A program made the position numbers and the translations under genes. The notes under the pieces are model-generated. The model saw nothing but the letters and a program-made list of their open reading frames with translations, ran no database searches and was not told where the DNA came from. From positions 62,001-126,000 of the forward strand of contig WRPE01000001.1 of the NCBI GenBank assembly GCA_009773315.1: a stretch of 64,000 nucleotides of DNA, written 5' to 3'. Positions 9,614-18,302 of the stretch are shown piece after piece; the stretch's first letter is position 1, and every line of letters starts with the position of its first letter. Source of the DNA: Syntrophaceae bacterium. Its GTDB lineage: Bacteria; Desulfobacterota; Syntrophia; Syntrophales; Smithellaceae.

Positions 9614-10966
9614 TCACTGCGTGCAGGCTTTGATCAAGAAGCGCTCCAGAAGCAATTGCGGGTCCGTGGTCGAAGATTTCATGGCGCGGTCCATATCCAG
9701 CAGATCATTGAGATAATTCACCAAAACAGGGTAGGAAAACCGGCTGCAATTGCGCAATGCGTTGTAAATAACAAAGGGGTGCTTATTGACCAGCAAATCT
9801 TCCTTGCGGGAGACGTCCGGCGCCACTCCTGCCACAGCGGGATAGATTTTTTTCTGAAACGAGCCATAGTCCATCTTCGGCGTGATTCGGGGCAGTTTTT
9901 CTGAACGAACCAGAAGGGACGCCTGCAAAAGCAAGCGGATTTCGCGGCTGATCATCGTCAGAATCATCAAATGATGCATACCCTGATCAAGCAGGGCTTT
10001 CAGGGCTGTCAGAGCTGCTTTCGCATTTTTTTCAGCCAGCGCCGTTGTTAAATCGAAGATCGAATCTTCCCGGGTCTTGCCAACGACATCCTCGACATCC
10101 TTTTCTTCAATAACGGACCGCTCGCCAACAAACGATATGAGCTTTTCTAGTTCATTTAACGAAGGACGCAGTTGAAATCCTGTCTTTTTCCCCAGCGCAA
10201 TCCAGGCCGCAGGGGTCAGACTTTTGCCACACCGAATCAGCAATTTCTGCGCTTCGTGCTTGAGCGTTTCTTTGGTGGCTGCCTCCCCCTTGATCTCACC
10301 AAAGTGTAAAACAATCCCTGCTTTGTCGATCACTTTAAAAAGCTTTTTTCTTTTGTCAACTGCTTCGGCGGTCAGAATTAAACAATTCCCCGCCGGAAGG
10401 CCCTCAGCAAGGAGTGCTTCAAATTGCTCGGATGGGTCGGTAACGCTGCCGGATGTCCATCCCCGGCTGGTACAAATTTCGATCATCCGCGGCAACCACT
10501 TGTTTCGGTCATCTCCTGAATCTTCCGCCACGGCCTGACGCCATTGCTCATCAGTTATCTTTTGCCATCCGGCGCCTTGCATGTCTTCCCAGGCAAAGCC
10601 GGATATTTTCAGAAAGGTCAGAAAATATTTGGCGGCGCGATCGGGGTGCTCATCGATGTTGTCTCGAATTTTCTGAATCAGATCGCTCAGATTTTCACGG
10701 GATTGAAAAATCGTGGTGTTTTTCACCACGACAACTTTTCGGCCGCCTAAAAGAGACGGCGCAAGAAGATGATCCTTCAGGAGATCAAAGTCCGCATTTT
10801 CGCCGTCGAGAAAAAAAAGGCCGAAATCACGGTCGGCCGGAGGAATGATTATGTCCAGTATTTGATGGAGCGTTTCATGGAGCAGATATTCCTCTTCGCC
10901 GTACAAAAGATAGCAGGGCGCAACGTTTCCCTTCTTTAGGTCAATGATTGCTTTTTCCAGGGTCAT
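9614..10966 (-). CDS. holA: DNA polymerase III delta subunit, with a long insertion
   Basis: A 450-residue HolA, the clamp-loader subunit that opens the sliding clamp. The N-terminal CYLLYGEEEYLL and the region FFLDGENADFD through GRKVVVVKNT match the family. So do NCLILTAEAVDKRKKLFKVI (about 194-213) and the C-terminal helices with FDLTTALAEKNAKAALTAL. Typical HolA is near 340 residues. The excess lies at about 90-175, between the first and second strands of the ATPase-like domain, and reads as a helical insertion rich in Trp and charged residues. It is flanked downstream by a repeat and upstream by a single-gene unit. Confidence 0.9.
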   Translation of the reverse strand: MTLEKAIIDLKKGNVAPCYLLYGEEEYLLHETLHQILDIIIPPADRDFGLFFLDGENADFDLLKDHLLAPSLLGGRKVVVVKNTTIFQSRENLSDLIQKIRDNIDEHPDRAAKYFLTFLKISGFAWEDMQGAGWQKITDEQWRQAVAEDSGDDRNKWLPRMIEICTSRGWTSGSVTDPSEQFEALLAEGLPAGNCLILTAEAVDKRKKLFKVIDKAGIVLHFGEIKGEAATKETLKHEAQKLLIRCGKSLTPAAWIALGKKTGFQLRPSLNELEKLISFVGERSVIEEKDVEDVVGKTREDSIFDLTTALAEKNAKAALTALKALLDQGMHHLMILTMISREIRLLLQASLLVRSEKLPRITPKMDYGSFQKKIYPAVAGVAPDVSRKEDLLVNKHPFVIYNALRNCSRFSYPVLVNYLNDLLDMDRAMKSSTTDPQLLLERFLIKACTQ

Positions 10967-10985
10967 ACATGACTCTCAATAAAAT

Positions 10986-11146
10986 AGAATTCAGAATACA
11001 GAAGTCAGAATTCAGAATGGCCTGCTACTAAAGCGGCTCGGTAGATTGAAAGCGGCACTCCGCATTTTCCCGACCTCAGGGATGTCCGTAGCCAAGTCTC
11101 TCATTCTGACTCCTGACTTCTGACTTCTGTCTTCTGTCTTCTATCT
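10986..11146. repeat. Inverted pair of heptad repeats flanking a short non-coding core
   Basis: The left arm (10986-11020) runs agaattc agaatac agaagtc agaattc agaatgg, in exact steps of seven. The right arm (11102-11146) is its complement type, reading on the other strand agaagac agaagac agaagtc agaagtc aggagtc agaatga. About 80 bases without a gene lie between. A related pair is at 58898-59062. It fills the gap between holA and the LOG gene. Confidence 0.75.
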
Positions 11147-11147
11147 C

Positions 11148-11798
11148 TTAAACGATGACGTATTTCTTGATGTGCTTCACAACGTCTTCTGGTTCGTCAA
11201 TAATCTGTATCATCTCTATATCATAGGGTAGGATCATATTCTGTTGCAGCATGCTGTTTTTCAGCCAGTCCAACAGACCCTGCCAGTATTCACGGCCCAT
11301 CAGGATGACGGGAAAGCTTTTCACGCGTTTAGTCTGGATCAGGGTTAATGCTTCAAAAAACTCGTCCATGGTCCCGTAGCCACCCGGCATGATCACATAG
11401 GCAACAGCAGATTTGACAAACATGACTTTGCGAATGAAAAAATATTTATAATCAAGTTGAAGATTGGCATAGGGGTTGGGTCTTTGCTCAAAAGGCAGCT
11501 TAATATTCATTCCCACGGATTGACCACCCGCTTCCGCCGCGCCTTTATTGGCCGCCTCCATAATTCCGGCACCGCCACCGGTAATGACGGGAAATCCATT
11601 TTGAGCTAAAAGCTGTCCCAGCTTTTCCGCCATATGATAATACTTGTCGTCGGGTTTGGTACGGGCTGAACCAAAAATAGTCACGGCATTATGGACATTC
11701 GAAAGAACCTCGATGGATTCGACAAATTCCGCCATAATGCGAAAAATCCGCCACGATTCTTCCTTGGATAATGCATCGATAAGATATTGCTTTTCCAT
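11148..11798 (-). CDS. LOG-family nucleotide 5'-monophosphate phosphoribohydrolase-like protein
   Basis: A 216-residue Rossmann-like protein of the LOG (TIGR00730) family. The signatures are IFGSAR (41-46), the GGGAGIMEAANKGA loop (74-87) and PGGYGTMDE (138-146), the phosphate-binding and catalytic motif of this family. Relatives split nucleoside 5'-monophosphates, or cytokinin ribotides, into base and ribose 5-phosphate; the bacterial role is mostly purine or pyrimidine nucleotide turnover. The older label 'lysine decarboxylase' is wrong. It follows rpsU by nine bases, so the two are probably co-transcribed. Confidence 0.9.
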   Translation of the reverse strand: MEKQYLIDALSKEESWRIFRIMAEFVESIEVLSNVHNAVTIFGSARTKPDDKYYHMAEKLGQLLAQNGFPVITGGGAGIMEAANKGAAEAGGQSVGMNIKLPFEQRPNPYANLQLDYKYFFIRKVMFVKSAVAYVIMPGGYGTMDEFFEALTLIQTKRVKSFPVILMGREYWQGLLDWLKNSMLQQNMILPYDIEMIQIIDEPEDVVKHIKKYVIV

Positions 11799-11807
11799 GG
11801 TTAATCA

Positions 11808-11999
11808 CTAATTGGTGCGGCGTCGTTGAACCTTGGCCAGTCTGCGGCGCGCTTCGATGGTTTTTCTCTTCTTTTTGACCGAAGGCTTCTCATAGGCCCG
11901 GCGAACTTTCAATTCCTTGAATAATCCGCTTTTCGAAAGTTTGTTTTTCAGAATTTTGAGAGCTTTTTCCACATCGTTATCAATGACTTTTACTTCCAA
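11808..11999 (-). CDS. rpsU: 30S ribosomal protein S21
   Basis: A 63-residue basic protein of the S21 family, which binds near the 3' end of 16S rRNA during initiation. It begins MEVKVIDNDVEKALKILKNK and contains the RRAYEKPSVKKK stretch, with an Arg-rich tail (RRRLAKVQRRRTN). The start codon is TTG. A strong GAGGAGG ribosome site seven to eight bases before it decides this, and no better start is available. The 145-base gap upstream towards hisC shows no gene. Confidence 0.93.
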   Translation of the reverse strand: MEVKVIDNDVEKALKILKNKLSKSGLFKELKVRRAYEKPSVKKKRKTIEARRRLAKVQRRRTN

Positions 12000-12144
12000 T
12001 TTTATTCCTCCTCATTCTTATTAATGCTAGCGTGTAATAATATTTACGTTATTTTTGACTTTTAAACACAAAAAAAGGGCAGCACGACACAAGCATAATC
12101 ATCTTGCGCCGTCAACTACCCCTAAATTTCCAATAAACTTTAAA

Positions 12145-13221
12145 TCACGCTCCTTGCTCGGAAACCACTCTTTGCAGAGCCTTTAAAAAAGTCTCATTTT
12201 CCTGGTGATTTCCCACGGTTACCCGCATACAATTTGTCATCCGCGGCGGCACATTCAAATTTTTCACCATGATACCCTGCGCGGCGAGATTTGCATATAT
12301 GTGATCCGAATCAAAATTGCAACTAAAATAAATAAAATTAGCCTGTGATGGATGTGGCGTAATTCCGGTGATCTTCTTTAAACCGGCAAAAAGCTCCTCG
12401 CGCCGGTGCACAATGTCATCGACTTGCCGGTCAAATTCATCAATATTATCCAGAAAAAAATTGGCGGTAAGTTGCGATAGGGCATTAATATTATAAGGCA
12501 ATCTAACTTTATTGAGCTGCTCTAAAATCTCCGGATGGCCGAGAAGAAAACCCAGACGAATCGAAGCCATTCCCAGTTTGGACAATGTCTTTAAGATAAG
12601 CAAATTATCGTATTTCTTGGTCAGAGTCAGCAGAGTTTGCCCGGAAAAAGCTCCATAGGCCTCGTCCACAATAACCAGACCCGGTGCTTTTTTAATCACG
12701 GTCTCTATTTTATCCCGATCAAATAAATTTCCCGTGGGGCTATTGGGATAACTTAAAAAAATCAAAGACGGAAAACCGGCGCTGACCTTCTCCAACATGG
12801 CGTCAAGGTCGAGATCAAAATTTTCATCCAGTGGGACTTCCATCACCTTTTGTCCGGCGTTGACGGCAATAATTTTGTACATCACAAAAGTCGGGAAAGG
12901 CGCCATCACACCGCTGATCTTGCCTTTCATGGTCAGGCAAAGTATTTGAATAAGCTCATCGGAACCATTTCCCAGCATGACCCTATCCTGATCAACACCA
13001 CAGTATTTAGCCAACCTTGCACGCAATTCGGGATTGCCGGCCTCGGGATAACGGTTGAGTTCAACTTTTTTGAGCTCTTCCATCAGTTTTCTTTTTAAGG
13101 GCTCCTCAAGGCAAAACGGATTTTCATTGGCATCCATTTTGATCGCGCCGGAATACACAGGAGCTTTATAACCGCTCTGCTGATAAATTTTGTCCGCTAC
13201 TAAATCCTTTAAAATCATCAT
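12145..13221 (-). CDS. hisC: Histidinol-phosphate aminotransferase
   Basis: A 358-residue fold-type I PLP aminotransferase, the histidine-pathway step that forms histidinol phosphate. Seen are MDANENPF near the N-terminus, NRYPEAGNPELRARLA, GNGSDELIQ, SYPNSPTGN, VDEAYGAF and the Schiff-base lysine in KTLSKLGMASIRLG. Its length is standard. It begins six bases after the stop of lplA, so it belongs to the pepQ-gcvH-lplA-hisC unit. No other his gene is in the window; broad-specificity members of the family can also transaminate aromatic amino acids. Confidence 0.93.
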   Translation of the reverse strand: MMILKDLVADKIYQQSGYKAPVYSGAIKMDANENPFCLEEPLKRKLMEELKKVELNRYPEAGNPELRARLAKYCGVDQDRVMLGNGSDELIQILCLTMKGKISGVMAPFPTFVMYKIIAVNAGQKVMEVPLDENFDLDLDAMLEKVSAGFPSLIFLSYPNSPTGNLFDRDKIETVIKKAPGLVIVDEAYGAFSGQTLLTLTKKYDNLLILKTLSKLGMASIRLGFLLGHPEILEQLNKVRLPYNINALSQLTANFFLDNIDEFDRQVDDIVHRREELFAGLKKITGITPHPSQANFIYFSCNFDSDHIYANLAAQGIMVKNLNVPPRMTNCMRVTVGNHQENETFLKALQRVVSEQGA

Positions 13222-13226
13222 ACCGG

Positions 13227-14060
13227 TTAACCTAATTTAAATGCGTCCCTTTTTCGTTCCCAATTCCAGGCGTCACTCTCATATTTTTTGACCAGTTGAC
13301 TGCTCAATGCCTTTTCGGCGGGTGTTAACGGCCCTTCTGAGAGATCAATACCTAATTCGTCGATAAAACCCTTTTGCAAAACCGAGCAGAGAGTCTCTGC
13401 GCTGACAGGTGAAGGAATCACTTCATTCACGGCCGTGACGGAACGTCTGAGTTTTTCGGTCGAGTCCGTCACCTGCGACATCAGGATCAAGGCGGCGGTT
13501 TCAACCGGATCAAACGTCATCAGCAGCGACCCGTGCTGCAAAAAACCTCCGTGCGTTCGCATTTGTGCGCTGCCGCAAATTTTTCTGCCGCCGACCAGCA
13601 GTTCATTGCCGGACGGTACGGAAAAACAACAGGACGTCATATCCGGCTTTTTGCCTGAGGCGCCTGAGGCGGCTTTCGCGAGATGAGCCTTGATCCCCAG
13701 CCCAGATAATCCCTGCGCCAGACAAAGACTGATTATTTCATACGTCCCGATAATAGAATCAGGAAACAGCTTTTCCGAATCTCCGGCCGTAAGGGAATAG
13801 GTAATTTCATCGCAGTGATAAACGGCTTTCCCTCCCGTTATCCTGCGGACTATATCAACCCCGGACAATCGGCACCGGTTAAAATTGACTTCGTTTTTCA
13901 ATCCCTGAAAATAGCCGATAGAGACAGCCGGTCGGCGCCAACCATAGAAACGTAACGTCGGCGGTCTTTTATTTTTTATCGTTTCTTGAAAAACAGCTTC
14001 ATCGATGGCCATGTTTTCAGAGGCGCTGTTGGACCGATAATTGAGTAAACGCCATACCAT
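13227..14060 (-). CDS. Lipoate-protein ligase / octanoyltransferase LplA-LipM family
   Basis: A 277-residue member of the biotin/lipoate protein ligase family. It has RFYGWRRPAVSIGYFQ and the signature RRITGGKAVYHCDEITYSL, and GGRKICGSAQMRTHGGFLQHGSLLM holds the conserved lysine region. Such enzymes attach lipoate, or transfer octanoate, to the lysine of lipoyl domains. The immediate upstream gene is gcvH, a lipoyl carrier, only nine bases away, which makes GcvH the likely substrate. Sequence alone does not separate ATP-dependent LplA from the octanoyltransferase LipM. Confidence 0.88.
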   Translation of the reverse strand: MVWRLLNYRSNSASENMAIDEAVFQETIKNKRPPTLRFYGWRRPAVSIGYFQGLKNEVNFNRCRLSGVDIVRRITGGKAVYHCDEITYSLTAGDSEKLFPDSIIGTYEIISLCLAQGLSGLGIKAHLAKAASGASGKKPDMTSCCFSVPSGNELLVGGRKICGSAQMRTHGGFLQHGSLLMTFDPVETAALILMSQVTDSTEKLRRSVTAVNEVIPSPVSAETLCSVLQKGFIDELGIDLSEGPLTPAEKALSSQLVKKYESDAWNWERKRDAFKLG

Positions 14061-14069
14061 AAGAGGGCT

Positions 14070-14465
14070 TCAGTCAGCTTCCTGCTGCATGATAAAATCA
14101 TGATAACCTGCCGCATCCAGAAGCTCATCCAGTTGCTCCATATCATCCATCTCAATGACAACCAGCCAGCCGGTATCATGAGGATCGCTGTTGATGATGC
14201 CGATATCATCATGAATATCTTCGTTGATGCTGACAATCGTCCCGTTGACCGAAGCAATCAGATCCACAACCGCCTTGGTGGATTCAATAGAACCGAAAGC
14301 TTCGTCACGTTCCACATACGTGTCAATTTCAGGAAATTCTATAGACAGGATTTCTCCCAGACTTTCCTGGGCATAATCCGTAATCCCCAGCGTAGCCATG
14401 TCCCCGTCAACACGCACCCAAATATGTTCGCGACTGTAAAGTAGGTCTTCTGGAAATACCTTCAT
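14070..14465 (-). CDS. gcvH: Glycine cleavage system H protein (lipoyl carrier)
   Basis: A 131-residue lipoyl-domain protein. The N-terminal HIWVRVDGDMATLGITDYAQ and the modified lysine K64 in GSIESTKAVVDLI are canonical for GcvH, as are NSDPHDTGWLVVIE and the C-terminal helix. It carries the methylamine group between glycine cleavage proteins P, T and L. None of those is nearby, so it may work with partners elsewhere or be a stand-alone lipoyl carrier. GAGG lies nine bases before the ATG. It is in a tight minus-strand unit with lplA and pepQ. Confidence 0.95.
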   Translation of the reverse strand: MKVFPEDLLYSREHIWVRVDGDMATLGITDYAQESLGEILSIEFPEIDTYVERDEAFGSIESTKAVVDLIASVNGTIVSINEDIHDDIGIINSDPHDTGWLVVIEMDDMEQLDELLDAAGYHDFIMQQEAD

Positions 14466-14484
14466 AACAGCATAACCTCAAAAT

Positions 14485-15573
14485 TTATTTAATGATGATG
14501 AGCTTTTTATTCATCTTTGTAATTATTTCGCAACTACTTTCTTTCACAAAAACTGTGTCCTCAATGCGAATGCCCCACCGATCAGGATAATAGAGACCAG
14601 GTTCAACCGTGACAACCATTCCAGCGGTCAAAACGTCCTGTGAATTCGGCGCCAGACGCGGCGCTTCATGAACCTCCAGACCAACGCCATGACCTGTTCC
14701 ATGAACAAAATAACGGCTGTATTTTTCACCCAATATGCCGCGAACCAAAGCATCGACATCAGCCGCGTCTACTCCTGCCCGGATGGAAGCGATGGCCTCA
14801 TCATGAGCCCGCAGAACGGCACGATAAGCATTTTTTTTATCACCTGTCAATTCCCCAATTGCGAATGTGCAAGTTTCATCGGAACAATAACCCTGATATT
14901 TAACACCAAAATCAATAACAACAAAATCTCCATTCCTGATTTTCCGATTCGTAGGCCTGGCGTGAGGAAGCGCCGCATTCTCTCCAGAAGCGATAATCGT
15001 CTCAAACGCAATCTGCTCGGCTCCCGCCCGGCGCGCCGTCATTTCCAGCTGCAGAGCCGTTTGAAGTTCCGTCCAGCCGGGTTGTATTTCGCAGGCCAGC
15101 GCAGCTAACGCTTTCGATGCGATCGCCGCAGCTTTTCTCATCAAATCTATTTCATGCTTATCCTTGTAAGCCCGAAGCAATCTCAACTCATTACCCAGTG
15201 GAACAAGCTTTGTCTGTTTTAACCTTTGCTTTAAATCATCGTACATTTCCACATTAACAAAAGGCGCTTCAAAACCGATCCTGTTCAGCCCCAACTCCTT
15301 CACGGCCTGTTCAATTCCCTGAACTTTATTTTGATACTGGACAACGGAGATCCGTTGAACTTCGGCAGCAGCTTGTGTCGTGTAACGGCCATCGACAAGC
15401 AGCCAGGCGGCATCTGAACTTAAAACCAAAACGCCGTCACTGCCCGTAAATCCCGACAGATAGCGGATATTGCTCATGCTGGAAAATAGAATGCCATCGA
15501 CCTGATAGTTGGAAAAGTTTTCCCGAACTGCATGAATTCTGGAGAGGGAAGAATCATTTATTGCTTGCGGCAT
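14485..15573 (-). CDS. M24-family Xaa-Pro aminopeptidase
   Basis: A 362-residue creatinase-fold metallopeptidase that removes N-terminal residues preceding proline. The N-terminal half holds GILFSSMSNIRYLSGFTGSDG. The C-terminal pita-bread domain has metal ligands in VVIDFGVKYQGYCSDETCTF (two Asp), GTGHGVGLEVHE (His) and VTVEPGLYY and RIEDTV (two Glu). It is upstream of gcvH by 19 bases. In many bacteria this gene neighbours efp, but no efp is seen here. Confidence 0.92.
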   Translation of the reverse strand: MPQAINDSSLSRIHAVRENFSNYQVDGILFSSMSNIRYLSGFTGSDGVLVLSSDAAWLLVDGRYTTQAAAEVQRISVVQYQNKVQGIEQAVKELGLNRIGFEAPFVNVEMYDDLKQRLKQTKLVPLGNELRLLRAYKDKHEIDLMRKAAAIASKALAALACEIQPGWTELQTALQLEMTARRAGAEQIAFETIIASGENAALPHARPTNRKIRNGDFVVIDFGVKYQGYCSDETCTFAIGELTGDKKNAYRAVLRAHDEAIASIRAGVDAADVDALVRGILGEKYSRYFVHGTGHGVGLEVHEAPRLAPNSQDVLTAGMVVTVEPGLYYPDRWGIRIEDTVFVKESSCEIITKMNKKLIIIK

Positions 15574-15621
15574 GAGTTTTGATCCTATGAATATTGGCCA
15601 TCCATCCCGATCGAGTATCTG

Positions 15622-16383
15622 TCACTTCAAAGACTGTAAATACTCTCGCGCCTTTTGCCCAAAAGGCGATTGCGGGGCAAGCTTCATGACTTGCTGAAAG
15701 GACTTTTGTGCACTTGCCGTGTCTTTTGTTTTCAAATAGATCTCAGCCAGAAAGAAATGAGCGTCATAAAGAGAGGGATTCAAGGCAACAGCTCTTTCCA
15801 AATGCTCCTTTGCCTGGACCAGATTAGATTGCTTGATATAGATTAATCCGATATTTTTTTCGATTTGCGGTTGCCAGGCGGACATCCCGTCTTCTCGCAA
15901 TGCCTGCTGATAGAGGGACAGGGCCCTATTATAATTTTGCAGGTTATAATAAGCCCAACCGGAATTATAAAGAGCAAACGCCGGCGTCGCATAAAGATAA
16001 TTCTTCAACGCTTTATCAAAAGAATCAATGGCCTTCTCCCATTGTCCCATGTCCAAATAGATGGCGCCTAAATAATTATGGGCTTCAGAATAATCCTTCT
16101 TCAAGAATATCGCTGTCTGAAAGCGTTCCATGGCCATGTCTCTGAGACCCCGGCCGTGATAGGCGATACCCAAATAATAATTAATCACGGGATCATTGGG
16201 CGCATTCTTATCCGCTTCCAGTAATTCTTTGAGCGCACCGATATATTGTCCGGCCTCAAGTAAAGCCATCCCTTTTTTCAAATATACATCTGCCTGATCT
16301 CTGTGCCAGGGTGTGTTGGTACAGGATATAAGAAATAATTGACAAAGTAACACGGATAGAACGATCAAGATTTTCAGTTTCAT
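15622..16383 (-). CDS. TPR lipoprotein, PilW/PilF-type type IV pilus assembly factor
   Basis: A 253-residue protein with a lipoprotein signal ending LISC, then about six tetratricopeptide repeats (for example AGQYIGALKELLEADKNAP and YSEAHNYLGAIYLDMGQWEKA). PilW/PilF is the outer-membrane pilotin that helps the secretin PilQ multimerise. The match rests on TPR architecture, the lipid anchor and position directly after pilQ. A terminator-like hairpin separates it from pilQ, so it may have its own promoter. General TPR lipoproteins look alike, so the specific assignment is tentative. Confidence 0.75.
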   Translation of the reverse strand: MKLKILIVLSVLLCQLFLISCTNTPWHRDQADVYLKKGMALLEAGQYIGALKELLEADKNAPNDPVINYYLGIAYHGRGLRDMAMERFQTAIFLKKDYSEAHNYLGAIYLDMGQWEKAIDSFDKALKNYLYATPAFALYNSGWAYYNLQNYNRALSLYQQALREDGMSAWQPQIEKNIGLIYIKQSNLVQAKEHLERAVALNPSLYDAHFFLAEIYLKTKDTASAQKSFQQVMKLAPQSPFGQKAREYLQSLK

Positions 16384-16436
16384 GGTTTAATCAACCCGAT
16401 AAAAGCGCAATGAATTAATTTTGTTCATTCACCGAT

Positions 16437-16473
16437 AAAAATCCCTCTGCAAATATATATGGAGAGGGATTTT
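16437..16473 (-). terminator. Terminator after pilQ
   Basis: On the minus strand the stem aaaatccctct / agagggatttt is followed by further T residues, about 20 bases after the pilQ stop. It may end or attenuate the pilMNOPQ message before the TPR lipoprotein gene. Confidence 0.75.
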
Positions 16474-16493
16474 GTGTCCTGAAGAGTGTTTTT

Positions 16494-18293
16494 CTATTTC
16501 CGGTTGCGGCAACGATCTAAATTATCGAGATTCGTCGTATCGCACTCATCTTCAACATATCCGGCTTCAGACAATATCTTCGGCGTAATAAATATCAGCA
16601 ATTGTTGTTTATTCTTCGTGATGTTTTCCGTTTTAAACAGCCATCCCAGAACGGGGATCTTATAAAACCAGGGGATACCGCTTTCTAGTTTAGACTCATC
16701 ATTTCGGGAGACACCGCCAATAACAACAGTGTCTCCATCTGAAACGACAACCGTGGATGACAATTCATTCTTACGAAGGGGGGTAGGGATCCCATACTTG
16801 ACGCCTTTTGCATAATCCGGTGTGTCATTCTTCGCTGTAATTACCATGGAAATCCGTCCCTCACCGGTAATTTTCGGTTTGACTTCCAATAGCAACAGAG
16901 CTTCTTTGAACGTAACGGTCGCAGGCGAAGTGCCCGATGCCGGCGTGACGTAGGGTACTTCCTCACCTTGTTTGATAACGGCCTTTACATCGTCCATCGT
17001 CACGACTTTGGGCGCTGAGATTACTTTACCTTGAGCGGTCGATTCCAGCGCTGATAATTGCGTTTCAATGAAACCGCGTGCATTGCCGAAAACAAGGCCA
17101 AAAGTCGGACCGAGTATAGCGGAGGGCAAATTAATGGCCGCCATTGTTAATGGTAATGGTTCTTTGCCCCCCGTGGTCCAGTTAATTTCCGGTGGATAAG
17201 TCTGTCTACGGGCATTGGTTTGTGTAAGGGGATTGGTTCCACCAGATAAACCCAGTCCATAAGATCCCACTGATTGCGAATTGCCGAATCCCCATTGGAC
17301 GCCCAGGTTTCTGACAAACTCTTCCGATGCTTCCACAATTTTTGCTTCAATCAGTATTTGCCGTAATTTCCCTTTCTCGACCAGCGCTTGCAGTTCTCTT
17401 GCCTTACGATTATCTTCTGCTTTACGCATCTCCTCTTCCGCCATCTTTTTGTTTTGTTCATCTTTTCTCTGTCTTTCCAAGGTCATAACCGTGATGATAT
17501 CACCCGTTTGCTGTTTTGCCAAACCGTGAATTTTCAGGATGGCGTCCAACGCCTGATCCCAGGGCACATTTTTCATGGATAAAGTAACATTGCCCTTAAC
17601 ATCATCGCCGGAAATAATACTGGCCTTGCCGTATTCAGCCATTAACCGTAAAACGCTCTTAATATCCGCATCCTGGAAATCAAGCGATATCATTCTATCC
17701 GTATATCTTTTTGTTGACTCGCGTCGCGCCGGTATTCTTATCTCATTTCCTTCATAGGTAGCGTCGCCGGCTGAAACTTCTCTGGATTTTATGGAATCTT
17801 GTTGTTTCATGGCGCCTAATTTTGCCTCTATGCTGGAAATATTAAAATCAATAACAACAATCTTTCCTTCCTGTCTTATGGAATAAGGAACATTTTCTTT
17901 GAGATTAATTTTCAAATTAACCCATTGCTTGCCTGCTGCCGCCTGCTGTTGCGCCTGCACACCAGTCACATTAAGCAGTTGCCCAACCCCGAGAGTTTGC
18001 CGCATGTTGTCGGGGGCAAACAAATTTTCCAGTCTGATGAGTAAGCTATTATCTAATTGAATGGAGGGAGGAGCAATCAAGGGCTGCTGAGAAACAACAA
18101 GACTGACCCTTTCCCGACCGGATAACTTTTCAAATAATATATTTTCCAGATAACCTACATTTGCTGTTTCATTTTTAGCACCTGTGACATTATTTTGATC
18201 TGCACGTAAACCCGTAACCACGCCAACCGGCATATATAAAAAAATCCAAAGGATGATGAAAACAGGGATTATTTTGGATAAATATTTTTTCAT
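16494..18293 (-). CDS. pilQ: Type IV pilus secretin PilQ
   Basis: A 599-residue secretin, the outer-membrane ring through which the pilus passes. A signal peptide is at the N-terminus. An AMIN-like domain follows (about 90-170, ending VIDFN). Then comes an STN/N0 domain with ISLDFQDADIKSVLRLMAEY and KNVPWDQALDAILKIHGLA, an N1-type segment, and the secretin core with APKVVTMDDVKAVIKQG, VPYVTPA, VVIGGVSRNDE and IPVLGWLFK. It is shorter than many PilQ proteins (700 or more), consistent with one AMIN domain. GAGGT precedes the start nine bases after pilP. It is the last gene of pilMNOPQ. Confidence 0.95.
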   Translation of the reverse strand: MKKYLSKIIPVFIILWIFLYMPVGVVTGLRADQNNVTGAKNETANVGYLENILFEKLSGRERVSLVVSQQPLIAPPSIQLDNSLLIRLENLFAPDNMRQTLGVGQLLNVTGVQAQQQAAAGKQWVNLKINLKENVPYSIRQEGKIVVIDFNISSIEAKLGAMKQQDSIKSREVSAGDATYEGNEIRIPARRESTKRYTDRMISLDFQDADIKSVLRLMAEYGKASIISGDDVKGNVTLSMKNVPWDQALDAILKIHGLAKQQTGDIITVMTLERQRKDEQNKKMAEEEMRKAEDNRKARELQALVEKGKLRQILIEAKIVEASEEFVRNLGVQWGFGNSQSVGSYGLGLSGGTNPLTQTNARRQTYPPEINWTTGGKEPLPLTMAAINLPSAILGPTFGLVFGNARGFIETQLSALESTAQGKVISAPKVVTMDDVKAVIKQGEEVPYVTPASGTSPATVTFKEALLLLEVKPKITGEGRISMVITAKNDTPDYAKGVKYGIPTPLRKNELSSTVVVSDGDTVVIGGVSRNDESKLESGIPWFYKIPVLGWLFKTENITKNKQQLLIFITPKILSEAGYVEDECDTTNLDNLDRCRNRK

Positions 18294-18302
18294 GATATTA
18301 CC

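Noticed and set aside
12000-12144. A promoter for rpsU, from TTGACG and TATGCT-like hexamers on the minus strand
   Set aside because: The spacing is about 12 bases, too short for a sigma-70 promoter; no better pair was found.
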